Part shown: piece by piece, positions 1 through 6,714 of the stretch | Layout of the letters: every line of letters starts with the position of its first letter | Position numbering within the stretch: position 1 is the first letter of the stretch | NCBI GenBank assembly: GCA_005879205.1 | Contig: VBLD01000141.1 | Span: forward strand, 1-6,714 | Origin: Deltaproteobacteria bacterium | Lineage (GTDB): Bacteria; Desulfobacterota; Binatia; DP-6 | Reading direction: 5' to 3' | Length of the DNA: 6,714 nt | The notes under the pieces: generated by a model | Told to the model about the DNA's origin: nothing | What the model saw: the letters and a program-made list of their open reading frames with translations, nothing else | Database searches by the model: none | Position numbers and translations under genes: made by a program

Positions 1-510
1 TGCCCGGCCGACGCCTTCAAGCCCGCCTCCGTCGAGTGCCGCTCCGCCGCCGGCGACTGTGACGTCGCCGAAACCTGCACCGGCACCGCGGCTGCCTGCC
101 CGGCCGACGCCTTCCAGCCCGCCTCGGTCGAGTGCCGGCCTGCGGCCGGCGACTGCGATGTCGCCGAGACCTGCACCGGCACCGGCGTCGCCTGCCCGGC
201 CGATGCCTTCAAGCCTGCCACGGTCGAATGCCGCGCGGCCGCCGGCGCTTGCGATGTCGCCGAGAGCTGCACGGGCATGGGCGCCGCGTGTCCCATCGAC
301 CTGAAGAGCACCGCCATCTGCCGGCCCGCGGCCGGCGAGTGCGACGCGGCCGAGACCTGTGACGGCGTGAGCAACGACTGCCCGGCCGACGCTTTCCAGC
401 CGAGCACGGTCGTGTGCCGCCCGTCGGCCAAACCTTGCGACGCCGCCGAGAATTGCACCGGCTCGAGCGCCAGCTGCCCGGAGGACGGCCCCGCAGTCGA
501 CGGCGCCGCC
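1..510 (+). repeat. Disintegrin-like repeat array A (5 full units plus partial)
   Basis: Tandem coding repeats with first cysteines at 37, 133, 229, 319 and 415, preceded by a partial unit cut by the window edge. Spacing is 96 bp, or 90 bp for the third unit. Each unit reads C-R-x5-C-D-x3-[E]-x-C-[TD]-G-x4-C-P-x-D followed by a linker such as AFKPASVE or LKSTAI. This matches the second half of the ADAM/snake-venom disintegrin domain, where a CR...ECD...E.C.G....CP.D pattern surrounds the adhesive loop. Units 1 and 2 (1-96 and 97-192) match at about 83 of 96 bases by eye. The array continues upstream of the window, so the total copy number is unknown. Confidence 0.85.
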
Positions 511-2868
511 TGCAACGACGGCAACGCCTGCACCGCGAATGACGCGTGCCGCAACGGCTCTTGCGTGGGAGATCCCGCGCTTCTCAACGGCGCGGCCTGT
601 GACGACGGCAACTCCTGCACCACCGACGATCTCTGCGAGGGCGGGGCCTGCGTCGGCATCCCGCAGGCCGACGAGACGCCGTGCAACGACGGCAACGACT
701 GCACCGCAGCCGACGTCTGCCGGGAGGGCGTCTGTGTGGGGGCGGGGCTCGAGGACGACACGCCCTGCGACGACGGCAACGAGTGCACCGAGAACGACAC
801 CTGCCAGGGCGGCATCTGCACCGGCGCCCCGCTCGCGGATGACACCCCGTGCAGTGACGCCAACGACTGCACGACCGGCGACGTGTGCCGGCACGGGGTG
901 TGCGCTGGAACGCCGCTCGACAACGGCACTCCCTGCGACGACCTGAACGCCTGCAGCGGCCTCGACACCTGCCAGAACGGAACGTGCGTCGGCAGCCCGC
1001 AGGCGGCAGACACCGCGTGCACGGACGACGAGAATCCGTGCACCAGCGACGTGTGCGACACCGCCGGGGCGTGCATCCATCCGCCGGACCGGAACGGGAC
1101 GAACGTCGTCTGCCGCGCAGCGGCCGGCGACTGCGACCTGCCGGAGTTCTGCACCGGCTCGAGCGCCTATTGCCCGGCCGACGCCAAGAGCACCGACGTG
1201 TGCCGGCCGAGCGCCGGAGACTGTGACGTGACCGAGACGTGCGACGGCATCGGCAACGACTGCCCACCGGACGCCGTCCTCCCCACCACGACCGAGTGCC
1301 GGCCGGCGGCGGGCGACTGTGACGTCGCCGAATTCTGCACCGGCGCCGACGCAACCTGCCCGGAGGACGTGCTGCAGCCTGCCACCGTCGAGTGTCGCGC
1401 AGCGGCGGGGGCATGCGACGCGGCCGAGTTCTGCACGGGCGCGGACGTGACGTGCCCGGCCGACGTGAAGGGCACGGGCATCTGCCGGCCAGCGGCCGGG
1501 GAGTGCGACGTGGCCGAGAGCTGCGATGGGATCGGGAACGACTGCCCGGCGGACGCGCTGGTGTCCGCGGCCATCGAGTGCCGCCCCGCCGCGGGCGACT
1601 GCGACGTCGCGGAAGCGTGCACGGGCTCGAGCCCGGCCTGCCCGGAGGACACCTTCAAGCCGAGCAGCGTGGAGTGCCGGCCCGTCGCGGGGGACTGTGA
1701 CGTCGCCGAGAGCTGCACGGGGTCGACCGCCGGCTGCCCCGCCGACACCTTCAAGCCGAGCAGCGTGGAGTGCCGGGCCGCCTCCGGTCCGTGCGACCTC
1801 GCCGAGCGCTGCACGGGCGCGGATGCCGGCTGCCCTCCCGACACGAAGAGCACCGCCATCTGCCGGCCCTCCATCGGGGACTGCGACCTCGCCGACAGCT
1901 GTGACGGCGTCAGCGACGACTGCCCTGCGGACGCGAAGAGCACGGGGGTCTGCCGGCCGGCGGCGGGCACGTGCGACGTCGTCGAGACCTGCGACGGCAA
2001 GGGCGACTACTGCCCGCCCGACGAGGTTCTGCCGGCCGGGTTCGAGTGCCGGCCCACCGCGGGCGAGTGCGACGTCGCCGAGACCTGCGACGGGTCGGTC
2101 GGGGAGTGCCCGACGGACGGCTTCCAGCCGAGCACGGTCGTCTGCCGGCCCTCGACCGGTCCGTGCGATCCGGAGGAGACCTGCACCGGGTCGACCGCCA
2201 CCTGCCCTGCCGACGAGACCTCGCCGGACCAGGACGGTGACGGCGTGTGCGACGCGATCGACAACTGCAAGACCGTCGCCAACACCGATCAAGTCGACAC
2301 CGACGACGACGGCATCGGCGACGCCTGCGATCCGTGCGACGACACCATCGCCGGAGAGGCGATCACGCCGCAGCTGAAGCTCGGCAAGCGCGGGGGCGCC
2401 AGTGGCACCCTCCGGTTCACCGGGGGGATGGTCCTTCCGCATCCGTTCTCGCCACCCATCGATCCCCTCCGCAAGGGCGTCCGCATCCTCGTCGAGGACG
2501 CGCAGACCGGACGGCTGATCGACGCGATCATCCCCGGCGGTCCCTTCAACCCGGCGACCAAGTCGGGATGGAGGGTGAACAAGGCGGGCACGGTGTGGAC
2601 GTACCGCGACACCGGCCACTCCGTGCCGGCCGTGGACGGCATCACGAGGATCACGGTGAAGGACCTCTCGAGCAAGCGCCCGGGCTACCTGACGATCAGC
2701 GTGACTGGGAAGCGCGGCCTGCGCGGACGGCCGCACCTGCCGCTGCGCGTGACGCTCGTGCTCGACTCGCCCATCGCGTTGTCGGGCCAGTGCGCCGAGG
2801 CGTCCTTCACGGGACCGTCGCCGGCACCCGCCTGCAGCGGGGGTAACGGCAGCGTGGTGTGCAAGTAG
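1..2868 (+). CDS. Large cysteine-rich repeat protein, disintegrin-like and CDDGN repeats with TSP3 module (5' end missing)
   Basis: The reading frame is open from base 1 to the TAG at 2866-2868 and gives 955 residues. The first in-window ATG (277) falls in the middle of a repeat, so it is not the start. Order of modules: partial plus five disintegrin-like repeats (1-510), seven CDDGN-type repeats (511-1110), twelve more disintegrin-like repeats (1111-2226), a thrombospondin type 3 segment (2227-2343) and a C-terminal domain (2344-2865). About 104 cysteines occur, nearly all at fixed repeat positions, which implies disulfide bonding and therefore export. No C-terminal membrane helix, LPXTG or MYXO-CTERM-like tail is visible; the protein ends SVVCK. 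Any signal peptide would be upstream of the window. Disintegrin loops and TSP3 modules are extracellular adhesion or calcium-binding modules in eukaryotes, so a secreted or surface adhesive or structural role is inferred. The true function is unknown. The neighbouring chaperone operon is convergent and need not be related. Confidence 0.9.
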   Translation, partial: CPADAFKPASVECRSAAGDCDVAETCTGTAAACPADAFQPASVECRPAAGDCDVAETCTGTGVACPADAFKPATVECRAAAGACDVAESCTGMGAACPIDLKSTAICRPAAGECDAAETCDGVSNDCPADAFQPSTVVCRPSAKPCDAAENCTGSSASCPEDGPAVDGAACNDGNACTANDACRNGSCVGDPALLNGAACDDGNSCTTDDLCEGGACVGIPQADETPCNDGNDCTAADVCREGVCVGAGLEDDTPCDDGNECTENDTCQGGICTGAPLADDTPCSDANDCTTGDVCRHGVCAGTPLDNGTPCDDLNACSGLDTCQNGTCVGSPQAADTACTDDENPCTSDVCDTAGACIHPPDRNGTNVVCRAAAGDCDLPEFCTGSSAYCPADAKSTDVCRPSAGDCDVTETCDGIGNDCPPDAVLPTTTECRPAAGDCDVAEFCTGADATCPEDVLQPATVECRAAAGACDAAEFCTGADVTCPADVKGTGICRPAAGECDVAESCDGIGNDCPADALVSAAIECRPAAGDCDVAEACTGSSPACPEDTFKPSSVECRPVAGDCDVAESCTGSTAGCPADTFKPSSVECRAASGPCDLAERCTGADAGCPPDTKSTAICRPSIGDCDLADSCDGVSDDCPADAKSTGVCRPAAGTCDVVETCDGKGDYCPPDEVLPAGFECRPTAGECDVAETCDGSVGECPTDGFQPSTVVCRPSTGPCDPEETCTGSTATCPADETSPDQDGDGVCDAIDNCKTVANTDQVDTDDDGIGDACDPCDDTIAGEAITPQLKLGKRGGASGTLRFTGGMVLPHPFSPPIDPLRKGVRILVEDAQTGRLIDAIIPGGPFNPATKSGWRVNKAGTVWTYRDTGHSVPAVDGITRITVKDLSSKRPGYLTISVTGKRGLRGRPHLPLRVTLVLDSPIALSGQCAEASFTGPSPAPACSGGNGSVVCK
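511..1110 (+). repeat. CDDGN-type cysteine-rich repeat array B (7 units)
   Basis: Seven tandem coding units start at 511, 598, 682, 766, 850, 934 and 1018, with 84-bp periodicity (87 bp for the first, 93 bp for the last). The core is C-x-D-G-N-x-C-T-x3-D-x-C-x-x-G-x-C-x-G, spacing C-x5-C-x5-C-x4-C, joined by linkers of the type PLADDTP. Such CDDGN/CT repeats are common in large secreted proteins of deltaproteobacterial-type bacteria. The last unit (1018-1110) is divergent, with spacing C-x6-C-x4-C-x5-C and an IHPP tail. It looks more like the Dictyostelium-type CTDC repeat (PF00526), although that assignment is from memory of the consensus. The array enters and leaves exactly at unit boundaries of the flanking arrays. 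Confidence 0.8.
1111..2226 (+). repeat. Disintegrin-like repeat array C (12 units)
   Basis: Twelve units have first cysteines at 1111, 1201, 1297, 1393, 1483, 1579, 1675, 1771, 1861, 1951, 2047 and 2143. Over the 17 full units of arrays A and C, these positions are invariant: CR, the D after the second cysteine, the G two residues after the third cysteine, and CPxD. The acidic residue before the third cysteine is E in 16 and D in one. The first unit (1111-1200), with CDLPEFCTGSSAYCPAD, is strikingly close to eukaryotic disintegrin segments. Linkers come in two lengths: a long form ending in VE, TE or VV (32-residue unit) and a short KST/KGT form (30-residue unit). A 33-bp exact direct repeat lies at 1648-1680 and 1744-1776. 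Confidence 0.85.
2227..2343 (+). other. Thrombospondin type 3-like calcium-binding segment
   Basis: Thirty-nine residues beginning DQDGDGVCD, then IDNC, a short N-x-x-Q link (NTDQVD), then DTDDDGIGDACD and a final PCDD. This is the classical TSP3 pattern of two D-x-D-x-D-G calcium loops joined by a disulfide-bearing stretch. In known proteins each DxDxDG loop binds calcium and rigidifies the chain, so here it probably acts as a calcium-dependent stalk between the repeat arrays and the C-terminal domain. It appears once only. Confidence 0.9.
2344..2865 (+). other. Uncharacterised beta-rich C-terminal domain of the repeat protein
   Basis: About 174 residues that contrast with the arrays: only three cysteines, all near the end, and many alternating hydrophobic/polar stretches (LKLGKRG, GTLRFTGG, GVRILVED, GRLIDAIIPGG, GWRVNKAG, TVWTYRD, LTISVTGK, LRVTLVLDS). 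This suggests a beta-sandwich. It closes with GQCAEASF, PACSGG and VVCK, so two of the three late cysteines could pair. I recognise the general layout from hypothetical proteins of high-GC deltaproteobacterial-type genomes but cannot name a family. A role as a capping, anchoring or export-sorting domain is inference from its terminal position only. Confidence 0.6.
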
Positions 2869-2893
2869 CGCGGGAGGGCTCGCACCTCCGCGC

Positions 2894-2911
2894 GACGACC
2901 GGGCAGTCGTC
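2894..2911. other. Small hairpin in the convergent gap, overlapping the thiL stop
   Basis: A perfect 6-bp inverted repeat, GACGAC / GTCGTC, flanks a six-base loop, between the plus-strand repeat-protein stop (2868) and the thiL stop (2910-2912). A second imperfect GGGAGG / CCTCC pairing lies at 2872-2889. Neither is followed by a T run on either strand, so intrinsic termination is not convincing. These may only slow converging polymerases or aid Rho-type ends. The rest of the 41-base gap holds nothing recognisable. Confidence 0.25.
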
Positions 2912-3872
2912 AGCGGAAATGGTCGAACCCCGCCCGGCGCGTCGCGACGGGCTGTCCCGCCGCGTCGAGCACTCGGACGACGGGCCGTCCGGCGACGATG
3001 CGGCCGATCCGCGTGAGCCGGCAGCCGAGGCGCAGCCGTAGCCCGGCGAGCGCGCGCTCGGCGCGCGGCGGCACGGCGACGAGGAGCTCGTAGTCCTCGC
3101 CCGAGGTGGCGGCGAAGCGCGCCGCCTCGTCGCCGAGCGCGCGCCGACAGGCCGTGGCGACGGGAAGACACGCGGCCAGGATCTCCGCGCTCGCGCCGCT
3201 CGCGCGGCAGAGGTGGCCTGCGTCTTGTAGAAGCCCGTCGCTCACGTCGATCATCGCGTGTGCCAGTGGGGCGAGGAGACGTCCGGCCCGAAGGCGAAGC
3301 GGGGGCAAGGGCCACGGCGTCCGGCGTCCCGCCCGGAGCGCACGCACCGCGACCCCGGCACGCCCGAGCGTGCCGGTCACGTACAGGGCATCGCCCGGCC
3401 GTGCTCCCGCCCTGCCGACGACCGGACCGGATGCCTCGCCGAGCAGCGTCGCGGTGATCGCCAGGTGCGAGCCGGCGACGAGGTTCCCGCCCACCAGCCG
3501 GGCGCCGGCCCGCGCCGCCGCGCGCGCGAAGCCCCGGACGAGCGCGTCGAGATCGGCCGTCCGCAGCCTTCCCGGCGCTTCGAGCGCGAGCAGCGCGAAG
3601 GTGGGCTCGCCGCCCATGGCCGCGAGGTCGCTGGCGTTGACCGCGAACGCCCGGCGGCCGAGTACCGAAGGCGCCGCCCACCCGGCGCGGAAGTGGACGC
3701 CCTCGATCAGCGCGTCGGTGGTGAGGAGCAGGGGCCGTCGACCTGGACGGATCGCGGCCGCATCATCTCCTGGGCCCACGAGCACGCGACGGTCGCGCGC
3801 GGCGGCGCCGAGACGGCCCACGAGCCGCGCGATCCACGCATGCTCGCCGACGTCGCGCAGGAGGCGCGCCAC
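2910..3872 (-). CDS. thiL: Thiamine-monophosphate kinase
   Basis: ThiL phosphorylates thiamine monophosphate with ATP to give thiamine diphosphate, the active cofactor, in the cytoplasm. The 320-residue length fits the family (about 325 in E. coli). Visible motifs: GEHAWIARL near the N-terminus (usual GExxLI), GPGDDAA at 33-39 (metal/nucleotide loop), TTDALIEGVHF at 51-61, AVNASDLAAMGG at 77-88, VGGNL at 127-131, IDVSDGLLQD at 208-217 and SGEDYELL at 257-264; it ends GFDHF, as many ThiL do. The GTG start at 3870-3872 lies 7 bases after the dnaJ stop and puts the GE motif at residues 9-10, as expected. No good Shine-Dalgarno precedes it, so translation is probably coupled to dnaJ. One oddity is GGN where many ThiL have GGD. 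The protein is very rich in Ala and Arg, reflecting GC bias. Identity as an AIR synthase-fold ThiL is secure; its operon partner is unusual. Confidence 0.95.
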   Translation of the reverse strand: MARLLRDVGEHAWIARLVGRLGAAARDRRVLVGPGDDAAAIRPGRRPLLLTTDALIEGVHFRAGWAAPSVLGRRAFAVNASDLAAMGGEPTFALLALEAPGRLRTADLDALVRGFARAAARAGARLVGGNLVAGSHLAITATLLGEASGPVVGRAGARPGDALYVTGTLGRAGVAVRALRAGRRTPWPLPPLRLRAGRLLAPLAHAMIDVSDGLLQDAGHLCRASGASAEILAACLPVATACRRALGDEAARFAATSGEDYELLVAVPPRAERALAGLRLRLGCRLTRIGRIVAGRPVVRVLDAAGQPVATRRAGFDHFR

Positions 3873-3879
3873 GGGTGCG

Positions 3880-4986
3880 TCAGCCGAGCACCGACTTGAC
3901 CTTGTCGAGGAAGCTCTTCGAGAGCGGATGAACTTCCTCGCCCGCGAGCCGTGCGAACTCCTCGAGGAGCTCGCGCTGGCGGGACGAGAGCTTCTTCGGC
4001 GTCTCGACGAGGATCCTCACCAGCTCGTCGCCGCGGGCGTACCCGTTCAGGTCCGGAATGCCCTGACCCTTCAGCCGGAAGACCTGCGCCGATTGCGTGC
4101 CGGCCGGGATCTTCACCCGCGCCGTGCCCTCGAGCGTGGGCACCTCCATCTCGGTCCCGAGCGCGGCCTGCGTGATGCTGATCGGCACCTCGCAGACGAT
4201 GTCCCGCCCCTCGCGCACGAACAACGGATGCTCGCGCACGTGGAGGAGGACGTAGAGGTCGCCGGCGGGACCACCGTTCATCCCCGGCTCGCCTTCGCCG
4301 CGCAACTTCAGTCGCGAGCCGGCGTCGACGCCCGCGGGGACCTTGATGTTCAGCTGATGCGTCCGGCGCTGGACGCCCGCCCCGGTGCAGCTCGGGCACG
4401 GGTTGGCGATGATCGTCCCCTGCCCGTTGCAGTGGCCGCAGGTCTTGGCGATCGAGAAGAATCCCTGCTGGAAGCGGACCTGGCCCGAGCCGCGGCACTG
4501 CGGACACGTCTTCGGCATCGTCCCGGGCTTGGCGCCCCGGCCCCCGCACGTCTCGCAGGTGGAGAGACGGGGCACGGCGATCGTCTTCTCGGAGCCGAAG
4601 GCCGCCTCCTCGAAGTTCACCTCGAGATCGTAGCGGAGGTCCTGTCCGCGACGCGCGCGCGTGCGACCCCGCGTCCGGCCGGTGCCGAAGAAGTCACCGA
4701 ACAGGTCACCGATGATGTCCTCGAAGCCCGCGCCGAAGTCGAAGCCGGCGGCCCCCGCACCCTGCTCGAAGGCGGCGTGGCCGAAGCGGTCGTACATCGT
4801 CCGGCGCTCGGGATCGCAGAGCACCTGGTACGCCTCCGCGAGCTCCTTGAAGCGCTCTTCCGCCTTGCGATTCCCGGGATTCTTGTCGGGGTGGTGCTGA
4901 TGCGCGAGCTTGCGGAAGGCTTTCTTGATTTCCTCGTCGGTCGCGCCGCGCGAGACGCCGAGCACCTCGTAGTAGTCGCGCTTCAT
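3880..4986 (-). CDS. dnaJ: Chaperone protein DnaJ (Hsp40)
   Basis: DnaJ is the cytoplasmic co-chaperone that delivers unfolded clients to DnaK and stimulates its ATPase. Numbered from the ATG at 4984-4986 (368 residues; E. coli 376): J domain 2-67 with the HPD triad at 32-34 (HHPDKNP); a short Gly/Phe-rich linker to about 103, followed by an unusually Arg-rich run (RTRGRTRARR); a complete zinc-finger region with four motifs, CETCGGRG (144), CPQCRGSG (161), CGHCNGQG (183) and CPSCTGAG (197); then the C-terminal client-binding beta domains and dimerisation end. An in-frame TTG at 4993-4995 would add three residues (MRP). I prefer the ATG because MKRDYYEVLG is the usual N-terminus, but the only SD-like sequence suits the TTG better in spacing. 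It lies 91 bases downstream of dnaK, across a terminator-like hairpin, and 7 bases before thiL. All key residues are present, so it should be a functional class A J-protein. Confidence 0.97.
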   Translation of the reverse strand: MKRDYYEVLGVSRGATDEEIKKAFRKLAHQHHPDKNPGNRKAEERFKELAEAYQVLCDPERRTMYDRFGHAAFEQGAGAAGFDFGAGFEDIIGDLFGDFFGTGRTRGRTRARRGQDLRYDLEVNFEEAAFGSEKTIAVPRLSTCETCGGRGAKPGTMPKTCPQCRGSGQVRFQQGFFSIAKTCGHCNGQGTIIANPCPSCTGAGVQRRTHQLNIKVPAGVDAGSRLKLRGEGEPGMNGGPAGDLYVLLHVREHPLFVREGRDIVCEVPISITQAALGTEMEVPTLEGTARVKIPAGTQSAQVFRLKGQGIPDLNGYARGDELVRILVETPKKLSSRQRELLEEFARLAGEEVHPLSKSFLDKVKSVLG

Positions 4987-4993
4987 GGGACGC

Positions 4994-5029
4994 AAAAAGC
5001 CCTCACCCGCCCGCGGCAGGTGAGGGCTT
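4994..5029 (-). terminator. Intrinsic terminator/attenuator hairpin between dnaK and dnaJ
   Basis: On the minus strand AAGCCCTCACC (5029-5019) pairs perfectly with GGTGAGGGCTT (5007-4997) across an 11-base GC-rich loop, and the 3' arm runs into TTTTT (4998-4994). This has the form of a Rho-independent terminator, although the T run is short and two of its bases belong to the stem. It ends only 7 bases before the dnaJ ATG. With dnaJ directly downstream it is more likely to be a partial terminator that sets dnaK above dnaJ than a full operon end, unless dnaJ has its own promoter. Confidence 0.75.
5000..5007 (-). promoter_or_regulatory. Candidate dnaJ ribosome binding site inside the hairpin
   Basis: The minus-strand GGTGAGGG in the 3' arm of the hairpin is the only purine-rich stretch close to the dnaJ start. 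GGTGA matches the GGAGGTGA anti-SD complement. It is 7 bases from the TTG at 4995 and 16 from the ATG at 4986; GAGGG is 13 from the ATG. If used, it would be buried when the hairpin forms. This is inference from sequence only. Confidence 0.35.
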
Positions 5030-5077
5030 GTCTACTCTCCGCACCTCGTTCTCGCAAGCGAAAGCGGGCGGCTACGG

Positions 5078-6714
<1,637 letters not shown>

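Noticed and set aside
277..279. ATG as the start of the repeat protein
   Set aside because: The frame is open and full of the same repeats from base 1; this Met sits in the variable stretch between the third and fourth cysteines of a unit.
584..1414. 276-codon Arg-rich minus-strand frame
   Set aside because: Antisense to the CDDGN and disintegrin-like arrays; its Arg/Pro/Cys-rich composition is an artefact of GC-rich repeats in the wrong frame.
1167..2000. 277-codon minus-strand frame with a repeating S-P-A-A-G-R-H-S pattern
   Set aside because: Its periodicity is the mirror of the coding repeats on the plus strand, and it has no independent coding evidence.
1..2226. CRISPR-like or satellite-like regular repeats
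   Set aside because: The periods of 84, 90 and 96 bp are all codon multiples, the repeats are conserved at protein rather than DNA level, and they lie within one continuous reading frame.
5029..5057. Possible dnaJ promoter on the minus strand, TTGCGA-17 bases-TAGACA
   Set aside because: Both boxes are weak, and the -10 would overlap the hairpin so that transcripts would begin inside its stem.

Overview
The window is very GC-rich and holds two gene blocks that converge on a 41-base gap (2869-2909). The genes are typical of a high-GC Gram-negative bacterium. The mixture of cysteine-rich tandem repeats, a thrombospondin type 3 calcium module and a beta-rich C-terminal domain recalls large surface proteins of deltaproteobacterial-type lineages (Myxococcota, Desulfobacterota, Binatota). 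That placement is inferred from style, not from a search.

Left block (1-2868, plus strand): the 3' part of one very large cysteine-rich repeat protein. The frame is open from base 1, so the start and any signal peptide lie outside the window. The 955 visible residues contain, in order: an array of 30-32 residue repeats resembling the cysteine-rich loop segment of eukaryotic disintegrin (ADAM and snake-venom metalloproteinase) domains; an array of seven 28-31 residue CDDGN-type repeats; a second, longer disintegrin-like array; one thrombospondin type 3 segment; and a cysteine-poor C-terminal domain of about 174 residues that I cannot assign. By my count there are about 104 cysteines, so this is almost certainly an exported, disulfide-bonded protein. 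It is the most unusual object in the window.

Right block (2910-6714, minus strand): a chaperone operon read right to left, dnaK (5' end missing), dnaJ, then thiL. DnaK and DnaJ are canonical Hsp70 and Hsp40 partners with all key motifs. thiL (thiamine-monophosphate kinase) starts 7 bases after the dnaJ stop and is probably translated by coupling. The 91-base dnaK-dnaJ gap contains a perfect 11-bp hairpin followed by a T run. It looks like an intrinsic terminator or attenuator, and its 3' arm also carries the only plausible Shine-Dalgarno for dnaJ.

No RNA genes, insertion sequences, CRISPR arrays, attachment sites or origins were seen. No stretch longer than 91 bases lacks a gene.
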